Positions 26,843 through 37,290 are shown, counted from the stretch's first letter. The stretch: 64,000 bases of DNA from Diphasiastrum complanatum (GCA_029204225.1 CM055111.1:8818864-8882863); one strand, 5' to 3'. A program made the numbers and translations. The notes: a model not told the origin generated them from the sequence alone.

Positions 26843-27304
26843 TCAGGTTGTGTCTTCTCTCTTTTTGATCTTCGTAGCTCTCCCTGGATATGATCTTGGA
26901 AAGTCATCCATGTCGTGGCTCTCCAACAATCTCTCAAACCACTTAGGGAGCTTCCTGTCAGGTGATCGGCTTCCTGGTGAAAATGTATCCCATGGTACAT
27001 CCTTCGCCTCGCGTTTGTCACCTGCAACTTCAATCCTTTTTGCACCAAAAGGTTTGTCCCTACCTCTCCAACCTGTCTCTTGAGATTGAGTAGTAGTATC
27101 TTGAGATGTATCCTCTTTTTCATCATTTGGAAGGTCAATGAATGGATCATCATCAGGAGGTATCCTCGCTATACCATCTTTTCCACTGGATGTATCTATC
27201 TTCTCAGCATCCTCGTCTTCATACATCTTGGATTCATCAAAGATAACATCATGGCTTACATGGATTTTGTTTTCCACTAGATGAAAACATCTATAGCCCT
27301 TCAC
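26843..27304 (-). pseudogene. copia B integrase C-terminal tail and linker
   Basis: It starts KGYRCFHLVENKIHVSHDVIFDE (in pieces, 27,235-27,304), the typical end of a copia integrase (the 'KGYR...SRDVxFDE' segment). A long acidic and Ser/Pro-rich linker toward the RT follows. Open for 153 codons. It is part of the polyprotein, not a separate gene. Confidence 0.8.
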
Positions 27305-27399
27305 ACAATCATCATATCCTAGGAATATACACTTGATAGCTTTTACATCAAGTTTATGTCTCTCTTCCTTAGGAATGTGTACAAGGGCCTTACATCCAA

Positions 27400-27843
27400 A
27401 GATTCACAAGTGGTTCACCTTTGGCTTCTTCTTTGTGAATGCCTCCTTAGGTGTAATCTTTGGTATAGCAATGGTGGGACTTCTTTTTTGAAGATAGACT
27501 GCCGTACTGCATGCTTCTATCTTTTAGTAGTTTCATCTCAGCTAGCATAGATCTGGCACTTTCCACAATCGTACAATTCTTGCGCTCAGCTACACCATTA
27601 AGAGCAGGAGTATGAGCTTGCGTAAATTGTCTTTTGATCCCACATTGATCACAAAGATCATTGAAGTCATTATACTTGTACTCACCTCCACTATCTGATC
27701 TTAGGACTTTGATCTTCCTACTTGTTTGATTTTTGACCAAAGCTTTGAAGCTCTTGAAATTGTCAAATGCATCTGATTCTTCTTCAAGAATTAGGTCCAC
27801 GTCTTACATGACATATCATCAATAAAGGTCATGAAATAGAAAG
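27400..27843 (-). pseudogene. copia B integrase core
   Basis: FMTFIDDMSCKTW is read at about 27,800-27,840, then after a frameshift FDNFKSFKALVKNQ and KVLRSDSGGEY (about 27,683-27,715), the second catalytic Asp block. FTQAHTPALNGVAERKN follows at about 27,575-27,630, with the catalytic Glu region just after. Frameshifts near 27,800 and 27,480 show decay. Confidence 0.85.
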
Positions 27844-27845
27844 CT

Positions 27846-28600
27846 TTACCTAAGGACATGGTCCTCATAGGCCAGCATAAATCTATGTAGATCAAATCCA
27901 GGATGTTCTTTGCCCTTGCAACACGTCCCATATACACATGATTCGCACATCGGTTTCAAGTGGTCTTCTATGGTAGGCAATCCTGTTACCATCTCCAATT
28001 TTCTCATCAAACTGAGGCTTCCTAAGTTCAAGTGACCAAGCCTCTTATGCCACAACTCAATTTGCGATGGAATGGGTGATACAAGTCCATGTTGCCCCTT
28101 GATTGTAGCATTCAACCTATACAATTTAGTATTGGGCTCCCTTACTTCATCCGCAATAACTCTGAACTTTTGGTTCACATCTTTCACAAGGCAACGATCA
28201 TGGGCAAATTCTACTTTCAACTTTTGATCAATAATGACTCCAACAAAAAGTAGATTTTTCTTCAAACCTGGTACGTAAAGTACCTCCTTGATCATCCTGC
28301 TTTTGCCATCAGGTAGTTGGATTGAAATGGTGCCTATCCCCTTGATCTTGCACACATCACCATTTGCTTGTGAAAAGGACATTCCATTATCCAACACTTT
28401 CAAGCTACTGAACCAATTCTTGTTACCTGTCAAATGTCTTGTGGCTCCCGAGTCAATATACCACGCTTGATCATCTTGATTAGATGACAATGCAGATATG
28501 AAGATGCTAGAATCTTCAATCTCACTCTCATCGACAAGGTTACCTTCTTGCTTTGGTTTGCCCTTGCCTTGTTCCGCCAGGAATTTGTGACATTCACTCT
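27846..28600 (-). pseudogene. copia B protease and pre-integrase domain
   Basis: The frame has WYIDSGATRHLTG (28,425-28,463), an intact aspartic-protease motif. Then come VLYVPGLKKNLLFVG (about 28,250-28,295) and the zinc-binding IELWHKRLGHLNLGSL (about 28,015-28,062) with a CESC pair (about 27,935-27,946). The 214-codon frame is continuous, so this is the best preserved part of element B. Confidence 0.9.
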
Positions 28601-29364
28601 TTTAAAGGCCCTTTTTACCACAATGGAAGCACATGCCTTTCTTCTTGGTCTTACTGAAAGATCCCTCATCCTCCTGAGTCTTGGCAAATTGTTGTTTAGA
28701 CTTCTTCTTGCCCTTGCCCTTGCCTTGTTTTTGGCATGTCGCAAGTGCCTGATCGTCAGTATTTTGACGTCTAACTTTCACCATTTTTTGTCGTTGCTCT
28801 TCCTGCATCAAGATTCCTATGAGCTCGTAAAAGGTTGGCAATCTTTCTCTTTATGCTATTCCGCTCACAAACATCTGATAGGGTTCTGCAATGCTGCACA
28901 ATGCACCGTGCACCAGCTCCACATCACGTATGCGCTCACCAATAGAATGCAGTTCATCCCTCATTGTCTTTATTCTAGTTATGTACGTCTGAATGTGCTC
29001 TCCTTGTTCCATTCGGGCACTATTCAACTTTGACTTCAAAAACATGATTCTTGATAGATTTGACATCTCGAACTGTTCCTTTAGCACATCCCATGCCTGT
29101 CTGGGTGTAACAGCATCACAAATGTGGGTAATAATGTAATCCTTCATTGACAAGTTAATGAAGGTCAAAGCTTTCCTCATCTTTTTTGTCGAACACTTTG
29201 ATATCCGCTTCATTTGGCGGGCTTCTCTCATCACCTGTGATGACTTCCCACACGTCTTTCTCCATCAGTATGTTTTTCATTTTGAATTTCCACATTACAG
29301 AGTTGGAAATCCCGTCCAATTTGCTACTTTCACTGAAAATGAACTCTCCCATGTTTGTCATCAA
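28600..29364 (-). pseudogene. copia B gag with zinc knuckle
   Basis: It begins MMTNMGEFIFSESSKLDG at 29,364, then WKFKMKNILMEKDVWEVITG. A frameshift near 29,160 is followed by the gag core with SKLNSARMEQGEHIQTYITR (about 29,000-29,060), a Lys-rich basic tail (about 28,640-28,740) and the knuckle start CFHCGKKGL (about 28,605-28,635). There the His is lost and a stop (about 28,604) falls inside the CCHC motif. Confidence 0.85.
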
Positions 29365-29392
29365 AAAACTGCTTGAAAACGGACTCTCCCAT

Positions 29393-30985
29393 GTCGTAGG
29401 CTAAAAGCAGTATGTCGAGGCCAACTGTGATGTCAGAAGTTGAAAATAATGACCTTCACCTTTTTCCTTACCAGGCCACGTGCCGCTTTTCCACCAAATT
29501 GAAAGCCAAAATGGCGTCGCCTTTAGAAATGCACTCAGTCACCAACTCCCAACTACGTGCCCAATGGAATGGTGAAATCACTCTTGGCGCACTCCGAACA
29601 CTTTCTCCGCTGCAATCACTTTGTTTTGCTATACCGTACTTGTAGGTACAATTTGGATGCCCTTAGTTTGGAGGTTATAGCCTTTCGTTTGGGTCAAAAC
29701 AGAGAAAGGACCCAAAAAATAGGGACTTTTCTAGTTTTTTAACTGTTTCTTCAAAGTGAAGAAACTTCACCTTTCATGAAATTGGGACCCAACTCAACCT
29801 TCACTTTGAAAATTTTTAATGAGGTTGCAATGTGAATTGCACTTCAGACCCCTTCCATTGAAATTCAAGTGGATTTAAGAAGATCCAATGATCAGATTTG
29901 ATCCGATGGTGCTCCCTTTTCCAGATCACCACTGTCAATCTACAAAGGAGCTTATCCTGTGGTCACCAGCCTGCCCGTGCATCGAACTCTTTTCTTGGAG
30001 ACACCAGCTCCCTCGAGACACTACAACTTCAGCTTGGTTGGACGGGCGTGAGCCACGCTCTCTCTCTGTCTTAGGCCGCGTCTACTCTACCCACTTTCAG
30101 CTTGATCAAACTCTGTTTTAGATCAAATTGAGCACGATCTGAGGCCTAGAATAGGGTTGCCCTACTGCTTGAAACTTCTGTCGTAGGCTAAAGGCAGTAT
30201 GCCGAGGCCAATTGTGATGTCAGAAGTTGAAAATAATGACCTTCACCTTTTCCCTTACTAGGCCACTCGCCGCTTTTCCACCAAATTGAAAGCCAAATCG
30301 GTGTCGCCTTTAGAAAATGCACTCAGTTGTCAACTCCCAACTACGTGCCCAATGGAATAGTGAAATCACTTTTGGCGCACTCCAAACACTTTCTCCACTA
30401 CAATCACTCTGTTTTGTTGTACCATACTTGCAGGTACAATCCGGGTGCCCTTCGTTTGGAGGTTATAGCCTTTTGTTTGGGTCAAAACGGACAAAGGACC
30501 CAAAAATAGGGACTTTTCTAGTTTTTGAACCGTTTCTTCAAAATAAAGAAACTTCACCTTTCATGAAATTGGGACCCAACTCAACTTTCACTTTGAAAAT
30601 TTTTAATGAATTTGCAATGTGAATTGCACTTCGGACCCCTTCCAATGAAATTCAAGTGGATTTAAGGAGATCCAACGATCAGATTTGATCCGATGGTGCT
30701 CCCTTTTCCAGATCACCATCGTCGATCTACAAAGGAGCTTATCATGTGGTCACCAGCATGCCCGTGCATCGAACTCTTTTTTTGGAGACACCAGCTCCCT
30801 CGAGACACTACGACTTCAGCTTGGTTGCCACGCTCTCTCTCTGTTTGCGGCCGCGTCTACCCTGCCCATTTTCAACTTGATCAAACTCTATTTTAGATCA
30901 AATTGAGCATAATCTAAGGCCTAGAATACGGTCGCCCTACTGATTCTAAGTCTCCAGAGTGTTCAATCATAAAATTCCGTGGAGA
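29393..30985. repeat. tandem duplication of about 787 bp in the copia B leader
   Basis: Copy 1 (about 29,393-30,179) and copy 2 (about 30,180-30,950) start with the same GTCGTAGGCTAAA phrase and stay collinear to GGCCTAGAATA near their ends, with about 5-10% mismatches judged by eye and a 30-bp gap near 30,826. No coding potential is recognised. It lies between the PBS and the gag ATG of element B, so it lengthens the untranslated leader. Confidence 0.9.
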
Positions 30986-31411
30986 AACGAGGATTTTAAC
31001 TCAACTTGACAAAGTGGTTTTTTTCACCTTTTACCGCAAATCTGCTAGCTTAACTGTTTGTAGACAACTCTCTGACATAAACCTCAAAATATCTCCATGG
31101 CTGGTTGACAATATAATTAACTTCCTTCATGTCCTTACAGCATCCAAAATGGTGCACAAACAACGAAGAAATCACCAGTTATGTGTAGAAAACTGTAACC
31201 CCAAACCTAGTTTCAATTTTCAACTAGCTTCAAAATTGTCAATTTTTCACCAAATTTTTTCCTGTCTGATGCTATGGCCTCTATAAACTAGAAACCTTGC
31301 ATCAGTGCTTCTCTTTCCATCTTCAACCCGCAGTAAACCCCGAACTCTCAGAAGACTGTTCTCTTGAAGCTCTCTTCAACAGCGATGTTATACTGTGTAC
31401 ACTCCCTATAC

Positions 31412-31424
31412 GGCTCTAATACCA
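31412..31424 (-). promoter_or_regulatory. primer-binding site of copia B
   Basis: On the minus strand TGGTATTAGAGCC lies between an LTR-like segment (31,425-31,784) and the leader of element B. It matches the initiator Met-tRNA-type site with one change. Confidence 0.8.
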
Positions 31425-31784
31425 ACTTAGATTTTGCTTCGAACAGGAACAGAGATCATGCTACACAGTAACACAGACTGAAAACACTCTCCACAGCAAG
31501 CTCACATAGCAAGTGTATTTCTCAAAATGAAATTACACTGTACATATAGTTGTTCACTCAGGCAATCCATGCATGACCCAGGTTGCCGTTGGCAGGACGT
31601 GTGTCCCGTCGACTTGCCTCGTGGCAAGGCCAACTATTCTTTATCAGATGATAGGACCCACAGTATAGTAGCACAACGATTCTACTTTAATTCTAACTCA
31701 ATCAACTTCCTACACATAGATGCTTGATGGAAAAACTTAATCAGACCCCTAAATTCAACATAGATAGCTTTTTGATTTTTCACA
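31425..31784 (-). repeat. LTR-like segment between copia C and copia B
   Basis: On the minus strand it starts TGTGAAAAATC just after a purine tract AGGAGGAG that ends copia C. It runs about 360 bp up to the PBS of copia B. It can thus serve as 3' LTR of C and 5' LTR of B. The end does not finish in a clear CA, so the inner boundary is uncertain. A 13-bp inverted pair (TAGATAGCTTTTT, 31,761-31,773, and its complement at about 31,794-31,806) flanks the start. Confidence 0.55.
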
Positions 31785-31829
31785 CTCCTCCTAGTAAAAA
31801 GCTATCTATTCTAAAAAAACATGGATCTT

Positions 31830-32145
31830 GGAATCAATCCCAAATTAGATCTAAGCTTGATGAAGGAGCCCTTGAGTAGTGGCTTGGTGAGTAGATTGGC
31901 AATACTTGAAGATGAATCAATATGCTCCTGGATCTCTCTTCCAATAAGCTTCTCTCTCACAAAATGATGTGCTTGCTCCTTGCATGAAATATTGGATCGT
32001 TGGCAAGAGCTTGGGCCGAGATGTTGTCACATCAATGATCAATGGTAGATCATCCTCCTTGATGCACTTTAGCTCCAATAAAATCCTCTTGATCCAAAGA
32101 ACTTCTTTTGTTGTGGTAGCTAGTGCCTTATATTCAGCCTCACAT

Positions 32146-32210
<65 letters not shown>

Positions 32211-32576
32211 CTTGTTTTTTGGAAAGCCAATATATGACATTTCCTCCAAAAAGTATAGTATATGCACTTGTGGAATTTTGATCCACCTTGTCACTAGCAA
32301 AATCTGAATCCGAGTAGCCAATAATGGATAGATTTTCACTTTTAAGAGCAAACCATGATCATGAGATGAAGATATGTACATTAGCACTCTCTTGGCCAAT
32401 TTCCAATGGTGGATCTTGGGATCTTGCATAAATTGACTCAACTTGTGCACACAATAGCTCAAGTCGAGCCTAGTGATGGTTAACCAAATTAAGGAGCCAA
32501 TAAGACTCCTAAAAAGGGTGATGTCCTTGAAGGATCTTTCATCTCCCTTGTTAGGATCTTTTACAATATGCTCCAT
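31830..32576 (-). pseudogene. copia C RNase H interrupted by a (TC)n expansion
   Basis: It reads LFRSLIGSLIWLTITRLDLSY (in pieces, about 32,450-32,515), HKLSQFMQDPKIHHWKLAKRV, then, after a frameshift, NVIYWLSKKQDT. The conserved SL-SSCEAEY catalytic motif follows (SSCEAEYKAL at about 32,120-32,148), preceded by an in-frame run of Ser-Leu codons from a TC array. The tail reads KEVLWIKRILLEL and LTKPLLKG-type words. The catalytic Glu is kept, but the extra 19-20 residues and the frameshift should destroy the fold. Confidence 0.85.
32148..32207. repeat. (GA)n microsatellite inside a coding motif
   Basis: A GA array of 60 bp (TC on the coding strand) is placed exactly at the conserved Ser-Leu-Ser codons before SCEAEY of copia C RNase H. 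Because codons TCT and CTC encode Ser and Leu, the array keeps the local reading frame. Confidence 0.97.
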
Positions 32577-33240
32577 TGGTGTACCTATGCTTACAATTCT
32601 CCATATGAAATTTTTTCAACATTGATAGAGCATATCTGGATTGACATATAAAAGCATAATCATCATGAAAGTCAATCTCTAGGCCTAAGATATAATGGAT
32701 CTTTCCTAGATCTTGCATTTTAAACTCACCTCCAAATGCAACTTTAGTTTTTTCAACTAATTTGATGCAACTTCCACAAAGGCTAATGTCATCTACATAA
32801 ATGAGAAGAATGACAAGAGCACTAGCAATAAACTTTAGATACATGGAAGGATCATAGTTACTTAGGATAAATCCTAGTGAGATAAGAAAAGAGTTGAGTT
32901 TAGCATACCATGATCTTGGTGCTTGCTTGAGTCCATAAAGACTTTTGAAAAGCAAGCAAACTTTTGATTCATCCTTGATGAATCCTTGAGGTTGCTCCAT
33001 ATAGATTTTCTCTTCAAGGTATCCATTGAGAAATGCATTGGAAACATCTAATTGGATCACCTTCCATTTAAAATAACAAGCAATAGATATGATGATTCTT
33101 ATTGTCACCATCTTTGCAACAGGTGCAAAGATCTCTTCGTAATCAAGGCCTTGGATTTGAGCAAATCCTTTTGCACATAGCCTTGCTTTGTACTTGTTGA
33201 TGGTGCCATCATCGTTGTACTTGATTTGAAATATTGTAAA
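32551..33240 (-). pseudogene. copia C reverse transcriptase
   Basis: It opens with YNDDGTINKYKARLCAKGFAQ-type words (in pieces, about 33,155-33,235), then APVAKMVTIR, QLDVSNAFLNGYLEEKIYM (in pieces, 32,990-33,055), SLYGLKQAPRSWY (about 32,905-32,945) and the catalytic LIYVDDISL (about 32,783-32,810), then LGLEIDFHDD. The core is continuous from 33,111 to 32,551 and better kept than the inverted copy at 52-727. The YVDD active site is intact. Confidence 0.9.
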
Positions 33241-33600
33241 AAAAACACTGGGAATTTTCCTTCAGAGAATGTGAAAGTTCGAATAATTTAAACGAATATC
33301 AGCGTCTTCAATCATGTCTGATTTTGGTACATATACTAATAGAGCAGGTTCTATTATGATTGAATTAGGCGTGAGGATTGGAACATGTCTATGAGTGTGA
33401 TAGATAATTTCAGATAATCAGAAATGAGTATGAAACACCAATGAAGTAAAAATTAATCTAGTGATAAACTTGATCAATCGATCTTTTTCTCTTCTAATCT
33501 ATTTTGATTCTTTTGTTTGTCTTCCTGCCTATCTTACTTACAATGAGTAAGAATACATGTATTTATATTGTCACATGATAGGTCTCTTGGTTTTCTTCCT
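33241..33600 (-). promoter_or_regulatory. copia C leader with TATA-like element
   Basis: On the minus strand a TATAAATACATG box lies at about 33,555-33,575 and about 310 bp of leader follow before the RT codons. The region 33,462-33,241 is copied inverted at 52-270, without the TATA box. This is probably the R-U5/leader portion of an LTR element that lost gag. Confidence 0.5.
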
Positions 33601-35022
33601 CCTGTAAACAGTTAATCTAACCGTTAACACGGTTGACATACAATGACGTTTTGTTTCCAAGTTTGACAATTCATCTTTTGATTCATTTATCTTTTAAATA
33701 AGAATAAAGGTCAAATAAGTAACTGTCAAATATATAAAGATTGAATCATCATTGGTTGATTCGAATGAATAAATGTCAATTCTTTCCGTTGGCATTCGAT
33801 CCAAATACACCAATGGCATCCGACATCGTTAAAGGTCAATTTTCCTTAGCCAGATTGTACTTTCGTGTTGCGATGATGGGTGGCTCCTGGGAATCAAGAT
33901 TTGCAACTTTGACAATGTCAAAGTGGATCTCCGGAGCGCGTAGGTGTTTTTTACCACACAGTTTGGATTTTAGCACTGTCCGACTCGACTTCATGCAGAA
34001 GGTGCAGCATTATTTGACCGAAGTTCTAATCAAAGACCGAAATAAATAATCTTGTGAGGTGTCATGTGACTGCCACCAGTTTTGGTGGGGGATATCATTG
34101 GAGGATTTTCGAATCCCGAGGCAACCCTGACTCAAGTTAATAAGTGAGAGGGATTTGGCACCCTGCGTGTGTAAGTCCAATCCGATGATCACATAGTTAA
34201 TTGATAATTAGAAAGTCCATAAAAGGACTTTAGGCCTTTCTGCGAGACTTTTAATATTGCAGGCCTAAATGTCAAGTTAGTGAATAAAGTTGGGACTCCC
34301 ACCAAAATTGGTTCAAATTCAAATTCAAATTGGTTCCCTCCAATTATTGAATGGGTTCCCATTCTTTTGTAAATTTGAATATTTAGGAAGGTAGAAATAG
34401 GCCAATAGGATTTTGAGGCCAAGGCCCTCCTCTCCACTATAAATAGGGGAAAACTCGAGTTGCTCCTCATGTTTTCAATTTCATTTCAATACAAGCAAAT
34501 TGGTTCTCTTAGGGAATGGATATGTGAATGTTCTTGCTCTCAATCTCTATTCCTCCATCTTTTATGCTTTTATTGTATTTTCTAATTGATTGGATTTGAA
34601 TGCTATTGGAATCAGTAATTTTTATGCCTTTTGTAAGAGAGAAAGGGAGAGAGAAAAAGAGTAAGCTATTATCATTTTGGATCCTAAGCTTAATGGATGT
34701 AGTGTTAATGTCAGTGTTAATGGATGATAGAGATATGCTATCGCTCTCACGGGATCGCGTGACGACTGCCTTCATCTCCTTGATGCTCGTGTGCTTGGAT
34801 CTTGGATTTAGGATAGGATAAATAATACCACTACAACAAGAATCTTGTAGAGTTCTCATCCTAGAATGCAATTCTAGCTAAAATTGTGTTCAAATTTGCT
34901 TGCATTGATGGAATAGTTTTGATTAGAAGTTGCTTATTGGTTCAATCTGAATCCATAGGAATAATTTTGAGTGACATTTATGTGTTTTTTATTTCATTTG
35001 ATTCATGTTAGATTGATACAAA
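33601..35022. other. no recognisable gene; possible old LTR with TATA box
   Basis: No supportable coding region. A strong TATA context (CTATAAATAGGGG, about 34,437-34,449) precedes a plausible transcribed leader, and a three-fold AAATTC repeat occurs at 34,315-34,331. The combination resembles a decayed LTR promoter on the plus strand, but no terminal repeats were found. Confidence 0.35.
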
Positions 35023-35429
35023 TGTGAAGGATTTCAAATCATTCAAGCTCCAATCAATGTCCCTGATCTTTGGTTACAATAAGGAGCAAACCAACAATCC
35101 TGCCAATGTAGAAAAATCAGCATCTACCTACAAAATGAGATGCAAACTCTATGAGATACTAATCAAACACGAACCAAAACATAAAATATAGTTGATGTCC
35201 GTACAATTACAGTACCCTACTGTACTTCACACGTGTGGAACTGAAAATAGCAATAAATGATCATTCTACACATAGAATTGCAAGATAACATCATGAGAGT
35301 GCACCAATGAGTAGCAGAACCCAAAGAGGACCATGTATAATGATGAAATAAGAGAGAGAAGAGAGAAGATTTGTCTCTCCACGAGTTACATCTTTTTATA
35401 ACAGGTCCAAGCCCTATTTGGCCTTCACA
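35023..35429 (-). repeat. LTR of copia element E (407 bp)
   Basis: On the minus strand it starts TGTGAAGG at 35,429 and ends CCTTCACA at 35,023, a perfect 8-bp terminal inverted pair. A TTATAAAAAG box lies at about 35,392-35,401. The sequence aligns with 39,296-39,685 of element D's LTR through the TATA region, the GTGCAC segment and the GATTTTTCTACATTGGC segment. It is shorter than D's LTR by about 600 bp at the upstream (U3) side. Confidence 0.75.
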
Positions 35430-35484
35430 CAATGAAGTGCAAGCCTAGATCTCTTCTTGTATCTAGCTAACTCCTGTGCACCTA

Positions 35485-35655
35485 GAGTTCATCTTCATCT
35501 TCAATCAAGAATTCATAAAGGTCTTGGAGCACCAAGAGTGACTCCATCCTAACCTTCCAAATAGCATATTTTGTAGAATTCAATCTCTCACTAGCTTCTA
35601 GAAGGTATGCTCTAGCAGATCTTATCTTACTAATGACATCTACAAACAAGAAATA
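35485..35655 (-). pseudogene. copia E gag N-terminal fragment
   Basis: The minus strand reads ARAYLLEASERLNSTKYAIW then KVRMESLLVLQDLYEFL, a copia Gag start (the xxIWKxRMES helix). It is only about 57 codons long and no further gag follows. It lies between the element's duplicated leader and its LTR, which shows a large internal deletion. Confidence 0.7.
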
Positions 35656-35993
35656 GATTTGATTGACTTGAAACTCACAAAGTTCTCACACTTGCAGTCT
35701 TTCACTCAAATTTAATTTCTAATCCAACAAATGGACTTATAATCATAGTTCTATCACTCCATCGTAAAGCTGGAATGAAGATAAGATGAAGTGAAAACTA
35801 CTTTCAAACAAATCTTGCCAAGAAATGGATTTGATTGTCTCTAGAAACTCACTAAGGTCTCTCTCTTGTAGTGTTTCACTCAAATTACATTTCTAATCCA
35901 ACAAATGGACTTATAATCTCAGATCTAGCATTCCCTCACAAAGATGGAATGAAGATACGATGATGTAAAATCTACTTACAATCAAATCTTGCC
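35648..35993. repeat. tandem duplication, about 172-bp unit
   Basis: Two adjacent copies (about 35,648-35,820 and 35,821-35,993) share GAAATxGATTTGATTG, TTTCACTCAAATT, CCAACAAATGGACTTATAAT and CAAATCTTGCCA at constant spacing. It is located in the leader of element E. Confidence 0.9.
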
Positions 35994-36416
35994 AATATTG
36001 GCTATTTTTGGACAAAAAAATGATTGAATCTCTTCCTTCCTACTTGGTGTACTTTAAAGACCCGTTTTTAACCTTAATAGGACTTGAACTCATCCTAGGT
36101 TAATTAGACTCCATGAAACAAATTCAAATCTAATCAATGGCTAATGATCTTGGTAGATTATCCTAGTATTTCCACCAAAAACTACACCAACAGTTCACAA
36201 ATTGAATTTACAATGACCAAATGAATGTAGTTCATTTAATGCTGGTTCAGAAGTCCCCACACATGGGAATAGTACAAAATTTGATCTTAAAGAAGTTTGG
36301 GATCAATTCCTACCACCAAAACTTAGCACCAAACTTGTCCTCACAATACTAGTTTTTAGCATACAAAATTGCTAAAAATGGATTTGAATGGATCTAAGAT
36401 CAAAGCCCTTGTACTT

Positions 36417-36429
36417 GGCTCTGATACCA
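36417..36429 (-). promoter_or_regulatory. primer-binding site of copia E
   Basis: On the minus strand TGGTATCAGAGCC directly follows CTTTCACA, an LTR-type end. This is the perfect plant initiator Met-tRNA copia PBS. The LTR that should lie at higher coordinates is not clearly recognisable. Confidence 0.85.
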
Positions 36430-36739
36430 TGTGAAAGTACAATACTTTGAGGACCAAAAATGGATCTTAGAAGATCCACAAGAGAGATTATGTGCTTGCT
36501 TAACAATGCATAAAAAAACTAGACAATAAATGCTGATCTAGATTAGCAATTTGACACATAACAAGTATGGATAATCAATAAACAAGATCAAAGACCCAAA
36601 TCTGAGTCCACACATGTACTACAGGTTGTAGTACGGCCTTCAACCTGAGAAACAAGTATAAATTGATTTGGTTTCATTTGGATCACAAAAACTCAATGTA
36701 CATAGTAGTTGGATCTGGGTCAGAGATCTAACTTATGTC

Positions 36740-37290
36740 AAACCTATGAAGATTAACTCTTGCAGATGCAAAGGTTATTGATGTTTGTGAAGGTCCCTTA
36801 GATAAAAAAAATTCACTTGTTTCCTTACAGATCATTCAATATTGGAAGCTAACTCTCGCAGACTTCATCACTGATGGAAAACAACATTTTAAAGAGAATG
36901 GGATGGTTTGTGAAGGTTACTTCTCATGGTGCGAGAGTTATTGATGTCTGCGAGGGTTCAAAATCACCTTTTGGCTCACAAAACATTCAATATCTCAAAC
37001 TAACTCTCGCAGACTTCATCACTGATAGAAAATGACATTCTAAAGACAATGGGATGGTTTGTGAAGGTTAGTTCTCAGTGGTGCAAGAGTTATTGTTGTC
37101 TACGAGGGTTCATAATCACTTTTCACCTCACATAATAATCAATAATTCAAACCAACTCTCACATGCTCTTCTATGTCCTTGTCTCACTGAGATGGAACTT
37201 CAAAAGCTTTTGTGAAGGTTAGTTCCTACAAAAATTTAAAATTTTGATGTCTGCGAGGGTTTTGTCTTAGATTTTGCTATTCTGGATCTT
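36740..37290. repeat. minisatellite, about 160-bp unit
   Basis: At least two long collinear copies (about 36,849-37,010 and 37,011-37,173) plus partial copies on each side share CTAACTCTCGCAGACTTC, ATGGGATGGTTTGTGAAGG and TCTGCGAGGGTTCA-type words. The unit contains GCGAGAGTT and its complement AACTCTCGC, so single strands could fold. No coding role is seen. It sits between the PBS of element E and the RT of element D, where a 5' LTR of E would be expected. Confidence 0.85.

Larger units (their letters stand above)
26045..31424 (-). mobile_element. copia element B (Ty1/copia), 3'-truncated
   Basis: Minus-strand order: PBS (31,424-31,412), a 2-kb leader containing a tandem duplication, gag (29,364-28,600), protease and pre-integrase, integrase, and RT up to the YVDD region. 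The RNase H and 3' LTR are missing because the copy stops at a GA/GT microsatellite (26,044-26,068) beside the LTR end of element A. Several stops and frameshifts make it inactive. Confidence 0.88.
31785..33600 (-). mobile_element. copia element C, gag-protease-integrase deleted
   Basis: A leader (about 33,600-33,240) runs directly into the RT (33,239-32,551) and RNase H (32,576-31,830), followed by a purine tract and LTR-like sequence. Gag, protease and integrase are absent with no scar recognised. The same fusion is found inverted at 52-727, so the deletion arose before copying. It would depend on proteins from other elements for movement. Confidence 0.8.
35023..36429 (-). mobile_element. 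copia element E, internally deleted
   Basis: On the minus strand: PBS (36,429-36,417), a leader with a tandem duplication (35,993-35,648), a gag N-terminal piece (about 35,655-35,485) and an LTR (35,429-35,023). All of pol is missing. Together this is a non-autonomous deletion derivative. Its LTR is related to that of element D, although they are in opposite orientation. Confidence 0.65.

Noticed and set aside
33741-34049. A 102-codon plus-strand ORF upstream of copia C
   Set aside because: No domain, ordinary composition and no neighbour context; likely chance.
34509-34871. A 120-codon minus-strand ORF rich in Ser/Ile
   Set aside because: Low-complexity composition, no homology recognised, and it lies in a probable LTR-like promoter region.
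36740-37290. Could the regularly spaced repeats be a CRISPR array?
   Set aside because: The unit is about 160 bp with partly diverged full-length copies, not short identical repeats with unique spacers, and the genome is eukaryotic.
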